A DNA stretch of 42,626 bases. Origin: Phycisphaerae bacterium. GTDB taxonomy: Bacteria; Planctomycetota; Phycisphaerae; UBA1845. The notes under the pieces are model-generated. The model saw only the letters and a list, made by a program, of their open reading frames with translations, was not told the origin of the DNA and did not search any database. Location of the stretch: contig JAJDDY010000014.1 of NCBI GenBank assembly GCA_029260075.1, positions 1 through 42,626 of the forward strand, given 5' to 3'. Shown piece after piece: positions 25,707-33,379 of the stretch. Every line of letters begins with the position of its first letter. The first letter of the stretch is position 1. Made by a program: the position numbers and the translations under genes.

Positions 25707-27557
25707 CTAAGCGGACGCGCTCAATGTTGCACCCTTAGTAGCCGCACGCGGCACGTTGATCTTGGTGAATACGTCGTCGTACTGGCGGGCGAGGTAGTCG
25801 GTGGGGGCTCCGCCGTGGAGGTGGTTCCAGGGGAAGACTTCGTCCGGGTCGCGTTCGCGATGGGCGTACCATGCGGGGTCGATTCCGGTGTCTCCGAAAC
25901 TGCGTCGCCATCGTTCAGCGTCGAAGCACTCGTCCCAGCCGTCGAACCGTGCGCCGGAGCGGTAGGCGTGTTCGATCACGTCAGCCAAGCGGCGATCTCC
26001 GCGTGCGAAGACGCCTTCGAGAATGGATCGCTCGACGTTGTGCGTTTTGATGCGCACCGGGCCGCGTTTCTTCTTGCCCTTGCGCGAACGCTGGACCGAG
26101 TTGAGTAGCCCGTTGAGTCGAATTCGTGCTTCGTGGAAATAGCCGGCTTCGGGTTGCGCGGCCCATTGGAACGGTGTATAGGGTTTGGGCACCAGCCAAC
26201 CGACGGCGGCGTTGACGTTGGCTGGGCCGCCACTGATCTCGCGGCGGGCTTCGCTGACCTCGCGGGCCAGGCGGACGATGCCGTCGATGTCGTCCGGTCG
26301 TTCCCCGGGGAATCCGCACATGAAGTAGAGTTTGACCGAGCGCCACCCGGCTTTGTAGGCGGCGCGAACGCCGTCGAGAAGATCACCGTCGGTGACGTGC
26401 TTACGAATGGCGGCGCGCATGTCGTCGTTGGCCGCTTCGACGGCCATGGTGAGCCCGCTCTTGCGAACCGAGTTCACCATCCACGGAATGTTCTGGAGCA
26501 TCTTGTCGACGCGCAGCGAGGGTACGGAGATGTTGACGCGACGCTCGGCGAATTGTGCGTTGGCCCGCGTGGACAGCTCGCGAAGGTCGGGGTAGTCAGC
26601 CGTCGACAGTGAGAGCAAGCCGAACTCGTCCACACCCGTCGCAGCGTACATTTCTTCAGCCATGTCGAGAATGCGGTCGACGGATCGAAGGCCGAGCGGT
26701 CGCTTCGTATACCCGGCGTGGCAGAAGCGGCAGCGCTGGGGACAACCGCGCATGATCTCAATAGCGAAGCGATCGTGAACGACTTCGACGAATGGAACGA
26801 TGGGGCGCACGGGGAAGGGTGCGTTTTCAAAATCCATCGTCTTGCACCGCTCGATGGTGGTCGGCAGGCTCGCGTCCATCGGCGTCACGGAACGAATCGT
26901 GCCGTCGCCGTGGTAGCTCGCTTCATAGCGCGACGGGGCGTAGATCCATTCGAATCGCCGGGCCATCGCGTCGATCATTTCACGACGACGCATCCCGCCG
27001 TCTTGAAATTCCTTGTATGCAGCCACGATCGCCGCCATGGATTCCTCACCGTCACCAAGGACGACCAAGTCGAGAAACGGAGCCATAGGCTCGGGGTTGT
27101 CTGCTTGGGGTCCGCCGGCGATAACGAGCGGGTGGCTATCGTCACGGTCGGCGCTGCGCAGGGGGATTCCCGATAAATCGAGCAGTTGAAGCACGCAGGT
27201 GTAGGCCATCTCATATTGAAGCGAGACGGCGAGGATGTCGGCAGAGACCACAGGCTGTCGGGTGTCCCATGTGAACAGCGGAATCCTACGCTCGCGCATG
27301 ACGGACTCGGCGTCACCCCACGGACAAAACACGCGCTCGGCGCAGCAGCCGTCGGTGTGGTTGACGAGCCAGTACAAGATTTGGCACCCCAGATGGCTCA
27401 TCCCAATAGTGTACGTGTCGGGAAAAGCGATGGCGACGCGGACGTCGGCCTTGTTCCAGTCGCCGCGGGAAACGAGCTGGTTGACTTCCCCACCGATATA
27501 TTGCCCAGGTCGTACGACGTAGGGCAGCAATTCATTACTCACTCGTTCTTGTAGCAC
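25707..27557 (-). CDS. B12-binding-type radical SAM protein (TIGR03960-like)
   Basis: 616 residues. The N-terminal ~240 residues form the cobalamin-binding-like Rossmann region (VRVAIAFPDTYTIGMSHLGCQILYWLVN, VIAGGPQADNPEPMAPFLDLVVLGDGEE). The radical SAM core follows with the [4Fe-4S] cysteines Cys272, Cys276 and Cys279 (GCPQRCRFC), then AGYTKRPLGLRS and SLSTADYPDL, with a C-terminal region including WNHLHGGAPTDYLARQYDD. This matches the TIGR03960 family, whose members are often adjacent or fused to a TIGR03936/DUF2344 partner; no partner is present here. The exact reaction is unknown. Start is GTG 27557 or GTG 27542; neither has a good ribosome site. Confidence 0.87.
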   Translation of the reverse strand: MLQERVSNELLPYVVRPGQYIGGEVNQLVSRGDWNKADVRVAIAFPDTYTIGMSHLGCQILYWLVNHTDGCCAERVFCPWGDAESVMRERRIPLFTWDTRQPVVSADILAVSLQYEMAYTCVLQLLDLSGIPLRSADRDDSHPLVIAGGPQADNPEPMAPFLDLVVLGDGEESMAAIVAAYKEFQDGGMRRREMIDAMARRFEWIYAPSRYEASYHGDGTIRSVTPMDASLPTTIERCKTMDFENAPFPVRPIVPFVEVVHDRFAIEIMRGCPQRCRFCHAGYTKRPLGLRSVDRILDMAEEMYAATGVDEFGLLSLSTADYPDLRELSTRANAQFAERRVNISVPSLRVDKMLQNIPWMVNSVRKSGLTMAVEAANDDMRAAIRKHVTDGDLLDGVRAAYKAGWRSVKLYFMCGFPGERPDDIDGIVRLAREVSEARREISGGPANVNAAVGWLVPKPYTPFQWAAQPEAGYFHEARIRLNGLLNSVQRSRKGKKKRGPVRIKTHNVERSILEGVFARGDRRLADVIEHAYRSGARFDGWDECFDAERWRRSFGDTGIDPAWYAHRERDPDEVFPWNHLHGGAPTDYLARQYDDVFTKINVPRAATKGATLSASA

Positions 27558-27769
27558 TGGATTTATTCCGTGTTAGATTGCATATTGTCGAATGGACCCA
27601 GATTTCGGAAGTTATCGCACTATTGCTGCTAACTTTGCAGCATGATACGGTCCGACAGAGGAATAGTATAGCCGTTAGGCGGATTATTGGGCGATCGAGC
27701 GGGAGCGTAGTTTATCGGCCAGAAAACCGTTGCATTCGGTCAGACAATTGTTTACGATTGCTGGTGCAG

Positions 27770-28678
27770 ATGGTTCGTACTAAACACACATCCCGGGTTG
27801 CGGCTCGAGTTGGCGGGCTTGCAGGGCGTCGTCGCGGCGCCACGCTGATCGAATTGCTTGTGGTGATCGCGCTGATCACGCTGCTCATTTCGATCTTGAT
27901 ACCCGGTTTGCGCGGATCAATGAAGCTCGCTTCCGCAACGCTTTGCAAGCACCACCTCCGGGAGATCGGGCTCAGCCTGATGATGTACCGCATCGATAAC
28001 GATGGCTGGCTTCCGGTCGAAGATCCGCCGGATGGCACGATGCAGGCGGCGGACACCGTTGACCCGTGGTTCGAGAAGTTGTTCCCAACCTACCTGAGCG
28101 ATCCGAACATCTTGACGTGTCCTGATGATCCACATCGTTATCGTATGGCGAAGTTGAATTCGATTGATGACGATCCGAACGTGGGCAACTATGCAAGCTA
28201 CGGGATCAATGGTTTTCCGATGCAGGGTCTAGGCGGTGGGTTGGCCCATGTCGATCGGCTGCGTCCACATCGCCCGAGCAACACCATCCTGGTTGCAGAC
28301 TTGGGGCCCGACCGCGAGGCCCGAACGAGCAGCGCCGTACAGACCGTGACCGGCCCGACGAGGAATTCGAGCGTGCTCTCGTGGGACGATGGGTACGACC
28401 CGTTTGCCTCGAGTGTTTCCGCTCGGCCTTGGCTTACGACGCGACATGGCGCGGGCATCCACATGTTGACGCTAACCGGTGGTGTTCGAGCCGCTCAGAC
28501 GCAAAAAATCATGCGCGAACCGATCAAGCGTTATTATGCCGATTGCGCCGCTGGCGGCTGCACGATGTGTAATCAACTGCACCTTCCTCACTACTCGTTC
28601 GCCAAGGACCAGCTCTTCTGGTGGACGGGGTCGACGAGCGCGGATGGCGTGACGGCGTTCATCCGTCCGGGAGGGTAG
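27770..28678 (+). CDS. Prepilin-like protein with type IV N-terminal cleavage/methylation motif
   Basis: 302 residues from ATG 27770. A basic leader ends in RRRG and the motif G-ATLIELLVVIALITLLISIL follows, with the Glu at +5 needed for prepilin peptidase processing and methylation. The hydrophobic helix is followed by the usual long N-terminal helix and a globular C-terminal domain (HHLREIGLSLMMYRIDNDGWLP, YGINGFPMQ, NTILVADLG). It belongs to the large group of planctomycete pseudopilin-like proteins near the DUF1559/type II secretion G class. Its role in a pilus or secretion system is unproven. The longer frame (from 27578) would put 64 residues before the leader and is rejected. A zinc-ribbon membrane protein follows after 13 bases. 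Confidence 0.85.
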   Translation: MVRTKHTSRVAARVGGLAGRRRGATLIELLVVIALITLLISILIPGLRGSMKLASATLCKHHLREIGLSLMMYRIDNDGWLPVEDPPDGTMQAADTVDPWFEKLFPTYLSDPNILTCPDDPHRYRMAKLNSIDDDPNVGNYASYGINGFPMQGLGGGLAHVDRLRPHRPSNTILVADLGPDREARTSSAVQTVTGPTRNSSVLSWDDGYDPFASSVSARPWLTTRHGAGIHMLTLTGGVRAAQTQKIMREPIKRYYADCAAGGCTMCNQLHLPHYSFAKDQLFWWTGSTSADGVTAFIRPGG

Positions 28679-28691
28679 GGCGTCCCGGCTG

Positions 28692-29195
28692 ATGCGACCC
28701 GCCCCGACTCGCGCAACTCCTCCAAGACCATCCCCGCAGCACCGGCGCACGGTCCGAATTGTCCGGAAGCGCCGAATGTCCCGAGCCGCCGTTTTTTGCC
28801 TTGTCCTGGGTGGTTCCGTGATCGTTCTGCTGCCGTTTGTTTGGCATGCTTTGCAACGCGCCCCGTTGCCCTCAGTCGCTGAACGTACTTTGGAAAACGT
28901 GGTTCTTCAATGGAAATGTGACGCGGGCCATACGTTCGAGGCACCGGGACACGTTGATCCCGTGTTCTGCAAGACGTGCAACAACAATGCATATCCGGTG
29001 ACCGGTTACGCTTGTCCTCGGCATGGCAGGTTTCAGGTTCAGGTTAAGTTCGAGCGTGCGGACGACGGCTCGTTGAGGACGGCTGCGGTGCGTCTGATGG
29101 GTCGTGATTGGGCGAGCGAGGCTGAGGGCGTCCGTTGCCCGCGCTGCGAACGCAGGCTTAAGTACGAGCAGCGCGACCCGTTCGGAACACCGTAA
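28692..29195 (+). CDS. Membrane-anchored zinc-ribbon protein of unknown function
   Basis: 167 residues. A basic N-terminus is followed by a single membrane helix (AAVFCLVLGGSVIVLLPFVW) and a soluble domain with four Cys/His pairs (KCDAGHTFEAPG, CKTCNN, CPRHGRF, CPRCERR), which suggests zinc ribbons. An in-frame ATG at 28776 (MSRAAVF) could be the true start, just before the helix. It lies 13 bases after the prepilin-like gene on the same strand, so the two are probably co-transcribed, and the protein may assist or accompany the pseudopilin. No family recognised. Confidence 0.7.
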   Translation: MRPAPTRATPPRPSPQHRRTVRIVRKRRMSRAAVFCLVLGGSVIVLLPFVWHALQRAPLPSVAERTLENVVLQWKCDAGHTFEAPGHVDPVFCKTCNNNAYPVTGYACPRHGRFQVQVKFERADDGSLRTAAVRLMGRDWASEAEGVRCPRCERRLKYEQRDPFGTP

Positions 29196-29269
29196 CGGAG
29201 TGCCGACGAAGCCTTATTTCGCGTGTATCCCTTGGTTCGCACGGGCGGGCGTTACGCCTTGCGGTCCTG

Positions 29270-30298
29270 TTACGGGTCTTGCTTGGCGAACACCTCCGGC
29301 AGCCGAAAGTCCGCCAGGAACACCTGCGATTCGTCGAGTCCGCCGCGCTTGCTTGTCCACATCAGCCTCTTCCCATCGGCACTGAACACGGGAAGTCCGT
29401 CAAAGGCTTCGTCGAACGTGATACGCGTCGTGTATTTTCCGTCGAGGGTCATCATGTGTAGATCGTAGTTGGGTCGTCCGCGATGGTTTGCCTGCGTGAA
29501 GATGAAGCATTGACCCGAGGGATGGAAATAGGGGCACCAGTTGAACAGTGCATTGTCCGTGAGTGCGTGGTCGCCCTTGCCGTCGATTCCGACCACCCGA
29601 AGTTGTAGGTCCATTTCGCCGTCGTTGCGTCGATCGCCGCGGTAGAGAATCGTCTTGCCGTCGGGCGATATAAAGGGTCCGCCGTCGTAACCCTTGCCGT
29701 GGGTGATGCGGCGTTTGTTCTTGCCGTCCGCGTCCATGATATACACCTCGAGGTCGCCGTCCCGCTGTGACGTGAACACGATGTGACGTCCGTCCGGAGA
29801 GTAGGCGCCCTCGGCGTCATACCCCGGCGCGGTCGTGAGGCGGCGGCGTTTCGAGCCGTCGACGTTGGCTTCGAAAATGTCCATGTAGTTGTCGAATTCC
29901 CATGAGTATTCGTCAGAGTCAGCCGTCGGTTTGTGTTCAGCCGATTCCGGTCGAAGATGACTCGATGCGAAGATAATCTTCCGCCCGTCCGGCCTGAAGA
30001 AGCCGCACGTGCAAGCGCCCTTACCAGTGCTGACCATCTTCGGAGCCCGTGTGCGCAGGTCCATGGTGTAGATTTGGTATTCCGTTTTCCCAATCGGTGT
30101 GGCCTGGAAGATGATGGTCTTATGGTCCGGTGAAAAATAGGCCTCTCCGGCCTTGATGAAGCCCATACTACCGAACGTGATCTGTTCGATGTTCGTGATC
30201 GCGGTTTCTTTCGCGTTCGCGTTCGCGTTCGCGTTCGGATTCGGCTCGGCGCCGAGTGGAAGGGTCAGACAGATGAGTATTGGTACGCCTAGGATCAT
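29270..30298 (-). CDS. TolB-like (PD40) beta-propeller exported protein
   Basis: 342 residues with a short signal peptide. The propeller has at least six blades, each marked by a PD40-type sequence: FSPDHKTIIF, FRPDGRKIIF, YSPDGRHIVFTSQRDGDLEVYIMD, ISPDGKTILY, FHPSGQCFIF and FSADGKRLMWTSKRGG. Such proteins are periplasmic binding scaffolds related to TolB; without Tol-Pal genes nearby it is not called tolB. ATG 30298 was preferred over the adjoining GTG 30301 because GAGGA is better spaced from it. Just after the signal peptide lies an Asn-Ala dipeptide repeat encoded by a hexanucleotide tandem repeat. Confidence 0.85.
   Translation of the reverse strand: MILGVPILICLTLPLGAEPNPNANANANAKETAITNIEQITFGSMGFIKAGEAYFSPDHKTIIFQATPIGKTEYQIYTMDLRTRAPKMVSTGKGACTCGFFRPDGRKIIFASSHLRPESAEHKPTADSDEYSWEFDNYMDIFEANVDGSKRRRLTTAPGYDAEGAYSPDGRHIVFTSQRDGDLEVYIMDADGKNKRRITHGKGYDGGPFISPDGKTILYRGDRRNDGEMDLQLRVVGIDGKGDHALTDNALFNWCPYFHPSGQCFIFTQANHRGRPNYDLHMMTLDGKYTTRITFDEAFDGLPVFSADGKRLMWTSKRGGLDESQVFLADFRLPEVFAKQDP
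30210..30233. repeat. Hexanucleotide microsatellite TTCGCG x4
   Basis: Four perfect copies in the minus-strand propeller gene encode Asn-Ala repeats. A unit of six bases changes length without shifting the frame. Confidence 0.85.
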
Positions 30299-30520
30299 CA
30301 CAATTCCTCGTAGTAGTGGAAACTGCCCGTTGACTGCTGTTCATTGATCTACACGACGACGAATGCGAACCGGGCGAACGCACCGCCCGGGCAGGCTAGT
30401 GCATCAAAGGCGACGGTGCAAGATGGCGCGGGGCATACGGAATAATGCTTGCGCCCGCGCGTCGGCTCCGTCGCCACCGGAGGGTCGGATTGATCGTTCG
30501 GTGGGATCGGCGCACGCGAC

Positions 30521-31087
30521 TCAGCCCAAATCGTGTTCGTCCGCGCTTGGTTTGGAGGTCCATCGCCGGCCGGCAATCGGTACCACGCACTCGAGGGCTT
30601 GCTTGTCGCGGCGACGCACAGCCAGTTCGTTGATGGTCACATTCATATCCGGATGAACCACGTCGCCGGCGATTTCGGCAAGCGGTTCGAGCACGAAGCG
30701 ACGCTCGTGCAAACGCGGGTGTGGCAGAGTCAACGCGATGTCATGCGATTGAACGCCGCCGAAGAGCAGCAAATCCAGGTCGAGCGTGCGTGCGGCGAAT
30801 CGCTGGGTTCGCGTGCGTCCATGTGCTAGCTCGATGGCGAGCAAAATGTCGAGCAACTCTCGCGGCGACACCGTGCAACGCGCGGCGATGACGCTGTTCA
30901 GGAAATTCGGTTGATTCAGTGGGCCACCCACCGGACTCGTTTCGTACAGTGAGGCGATGCCGCCATCGAAGTCCACTGCGATGCGGTCGTGTTCGTCTAG
31001 GACGTACACGGCCGACTGAAGCGTGGTGCGTCGATCGCCAAGATTTGCACCAAGGCCGATGTACGCGACGATCGCGTTGTCATCCAT
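30521..31087 (-). CDS. folK: 2-amino-4-hydroxy-6-hydroxymethyldihydropteridine pyrophosphokinase
   Basis: 188 residues. HPPK transfers pyrophosphate from ATP to 6-hydroxymethyl-7,8-dihydropterin in folate synthesis. Family marks: YIGLGANLGDRRTTLQSAV at the N-terminus, SLYETSPVGGPLNQPNFLNSV, the catalytic signature TLDLDLLLFG whose two Asp residues bind Mg2+, and LPHPRLHERRFVLEPLAEIAGD. ATG 31087 is 12 bases after the dapL stop, so both are likely in one operon with dapL first. No other folate gene is in the window. Confidence 0.95.
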   Translation of the reverse strand: MDDNAIVAYIGLGANLGDRRTTLQSAVYVLDEHDRIAVDFDGGIASLYETSPVGGPLNQPNFLNSVIAARCTVSPRELLDILLAIELAHGRTRTQRFAARTLDLDLLLFGGVQSHDIALTLPHPRLHERRFVLEPLAEIAGDVVHPDMNVTINELAVRRRDKQALECVVPIAGRRWTSKPSADEHDLG

Positions 31088-31099
31088 CGGGTTCTCGTC

Positions 31100-32323
31100 C
31101 TACAACGACAATTTCGCTATGCGATCTACGGCTTCTTGCGTTCGCTCGTCGTCGACGGTCAGGGCGAATCGTACGAACCCCTCACCGTAGCGACCAAACC
31201 CTACGCCGGGAACGACGACGACGTCGGCTTCGGCGAGGATGCGCGTCGACAGTGTCATAGACTTGACACCCGGTGGACACTTGGCCCATACATATATCGT
31301 GGCGTCCGGGGCGTTGATTGACCAGCCAGCCGATCGCAAGCCGTTAATCAAGATGTCGCGCCGTGTGCGATACTTGGCGATCTGGTTTCGGATTTCCGGT
31401 TTCGACGCACCGCGCAACGCTTCGATACCGGCGTGTTGCAGCGGTAGGAAAACCCCGGAATCGAGATTGCTCTTGACGGTCGCTAGGGCGGCGAGGGCGT
31501 CGGCGTTGCCGACGGCGAACGCCACGCGCCATCCGGTCATGTTGAATGTCTTGGAGAGCGAATGGAATTCGATCGCGTGTTCTTTCGCACCGTCAACTTG
31601 AAGAATGCTCGCGGGTGGCTCGTCGAAGTAGACTTCGCTGTACGCAGCGTCCTGAGCGATGAGCAGGTCGTACTCACGTGCGAATTCCAAGGCCGTCTCG
31701 AAGAACGCGAGCGACGCCATCGCCGTGGTGGGGTTGTTCGGATAGTTCAGCCACATCAGTCGCGCGTTGCGCGCCACGTCGCTTGGTATCTCGTCAAAAT
31801 CCGGAAGCCAACAGGTGCTCTCACGAAGCGGCATGGCGTGGCAGCGCCCGCCGGCAAGAACCGTACCCGAGACGTACACGGGGTATCCGGGGTCGGGGAC
31901 GAGGACGGTATCGCCCGGGTTCAGTAGCGCCAACGGAAGGTGGCCAATGCCTTCTTTGGCGCCGAGAAGGACGATCACCTCCGAGTTCGGATCCAAGTTT
32001 GGGCAGGTTTCGTTTCCATCGGTTCCGTGAGATCGCTCGCCACAAAACTCGGCGAACGCGGTGCGAAGCTCGAGCGTGCCCACGCTGGAAGCGTAGCGGT
32101 GGTTGTCCGCGTCGCCGATTGTCTCGCGGACGCGGTCGATAATGAACGGGGCTGTAGGTTGATCCGGATCCCCGATACCGAAGTCGATGACGTCGCGTCC
32201 GGCTTCGATGGCGGCGCGTTTGTGTCGATCGATCTCGACGAAGAGGTAGGGCGGGAGCTGGTCGAGGCGGTCCGATCGCCAGTGGGTCATCGTAAGTTCG
32301 TCCATGATCGGTAATCGCTTCAT
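31100..32323 (-). CDS. dapL: LL-diaminopimelate aminotransferase
   Basis: 407 residues. This class I PLP aminotransferase converts tetrahydrodipicolinate directly to LL-diaminopimelate, bypassing the succinylated intermediates, for lysine and peptidoglycan. Seen: DFGIGDPDQPT, NHRYASSVGTLELRTAFAEF, the active-site lysine near residue 258 in HSLSKTFNMTGWR, WLNYPNNPT and GFGRYGEGFVRFALT. This route is typical of planctomycetes, chlamydiae and plants. ATG 32323 is chosen; 32305 and 32290 are alternatives. A longer frame reaches 32464 but runs through repeat-B copy 5. A related-fold alternative (other class I aminotransferase) is less likely because of the IGDPDQPT and length match. folK follows after 12 bases. 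Confidence 0.87.
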   Translation of the reverse strand: MKRLPIMDELTMTHWRSDRLDQLPPYLFVEIDRHKRAAIEAGRDVIDFGIGDPDQPTAPFIIDRVRETIGDADNHRYASSVGTLELRTAFAEFCGERSHGTDGNETCPNLDPNSEVIVLLGAKEGIGHLPLALLNPGDTVLVPDPGYPVYVSGTVLAGGRCHAMPLRESTCWLPDFDEIPSDVARNARLMWLNYPNNPTTAMASLAFFETALEFAREYDLLIAQDAAYSEVYFDEPPASILQVDGAKEHAIEFHSLSKTFNMTGWRVAFAVGNADALAALATVKSNLDSGVFLPLQHAGIEALRGASKPEIRNQIAKYRTRRDILINGLRSAGWSINAPDATIYVWAKCPPGVKSMTLSTRILAEADVVVVPGVGFGRYGEGFVRFALTVDDERTQEAVDRIAKLSL

Positions 32324-32340
32324 CTGGTCGCAAGTGTTAG

Positions 32341-32472
32341 CACACGTGCAAGAAGCGTCTTGCCGAGCCGCGCCCGTGAGGAGGCGATCCGGGCTCGCGC
32401 GAGAAAACCGCTTCCTCGCGGGCGCGGTTCGGTTCATCGCCGACCGTTCAATACGTCTTCTCAAACACGTTG
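32341..32472. repeat. Long-hairpin repeat family B, copy 5
   Basis: Arms 32365-32386 and 32409-32430 pair at about 19 of 22 positions around a 22-base loop. The right outer end CTTCTCAAACACGT (32457-32470) pairs imperfectly with ACGTGCAAGAAG (32344-32355). It is closest in sequence to copy 1 and lies just upstream of dapL, where the hairpin could sit in the 5' leader or promoter. Confidence 0.7.
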
Positions 32473-32488
32473 TATAGTCTATTCCATT

Positions 32489-32519
32489 TTTGGGTAGCTC
32501 ATGGCTTTCGCCGTGGGGG
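32489..32519. repeat. Short hairpin repeat (family A), second full copy
   Basis: Matches 13525-13555 at 28 of 31 positions. The inner stem CATGGC/GCCGTG remains. It lies just 3' of the minus-strand gene ending at 32537 and next to family-B copy 5. Confidence 0.6.
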
Positions 32520-32536
32520 CGTCGACTCGGCCACGG

Positions 32537-33226
32537 CTACTTGCGCTTGGCGGAGCCATCTTCTTCCGACTTCTTCTTATCCGTTGCGATATCATTCTGT
32601 TTACGGATTCTTCCAGCCAAGATGCCTCCGTAATTGTTTCCCTTTGAGTACCACACGCCGCTGTAAAACCCGTGGTGAAACATCACTCGCGCAGAGTACG
32701 TCCCGATCATCGGGATCGCCAGTTCGTTGATCGTAAGAATCGGCGTGTCTTCTGCCCACACGATGCGCACGAGTATCGGGACCGTGACGTCTTTGTCGCC
32801 GTATTGAATCCGCGATTTGATGATCCAGCTATCGTCCGCGACTTTCTCGGCGCTGGTGATGGCGTATCGCTCGGGCTTCGGTTTGGACAGCGGTTCAGTA
32901 CCGCTGAGTCCGCCCGCACCGGTGACTTGCCACAGCCCATCCAACACGGCGTTATTCATCAGTTTCTTGAACGCAGCCTCTTTCTTGACCTGAGCCATTT
33001 GCTTCGCGTCAAGCCGGCCCGTTTTCGCGACTCCCGTAGTCGAAGTCTGTGCCAATACATTGTTCGCGGACGCGAGCCAGCCGGCGACGGCCATGCATGC
33101 GAGTGTCAACCATCGCGCGGAGCTTCGTCGAACAACAGAGGTGACTCGTTCTTGAAGTCCGCGCGAGCACAGGCGACATCTCGGCGCGGAACGGTATTGG
33201 TCTAGTCGCTTAGTAATTCCTACCAT
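32537..33226 (-). CDS. Exported protein of unknown function
   Basis: 229 residues. ATG 33226 has GGAGAT about 8 bases upstream. The N-terminal 40 residues are basic, followed by a hydrophobic segment (WLTLACMAVAGWLASANNVLAQ) that looks like a signal sequence with a long n-region. The mature part has a Lys-rich helical stretch (AKQMAQVKKEAAFKKLMNNAV) and a beta-rich region (SWIIKSRIQYGDKDVTVPILVRIVWAED, HHGFYSGVWYSKGNNYGGILAGRI) that looks lipocalin-like in alternation. The C-terminus is charged (KKKSEEDGSAKRK). It may belong to a planctomycete-specific family. No catalytic motif was identified. Confidence 0.65.
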   Translation of the reverse strand: MVGITKRLDQYRSAPRCRLCSRGLQERVTSVVRRSSARWLTLACMAVAGWLASANNVLAQTSTTGVAKTGRLDAKQMAQVKKEAAFKKLMNNAVLDGLWQVTGAGGLSGTEPLSKPKPERYAITSAEKVADDSWIIKSRIQYGDKDVTVPILVRIVWAEDTPILTINELAIPMIGTYSARVMFHHGFYSGVWYSKGNNYGGILAGRIRKQNDIATDKKKSEEDGSAKRK

Positions 33227-33379
33227 TTTTCGATCTCCGTCGTGTCGGCTGTTCGGAATCGGAAAGAGCACGTTCTCACGTGGCGGATACTCCGGCCTCC
33301 TCCCGCGCCGGTCAGTATATCGAGAGATGCCCGCATCCGCGATACGATTTCAGGTTAACCGACTTTGTATTCCTTCGCG

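Noticed and set aside
32324-32464. N-terminal extension of the dapL frame to 32464
   Set aside because: The extension runs through a family-B hairpin copy, and the aminotransferase family begins near ATG 32323.
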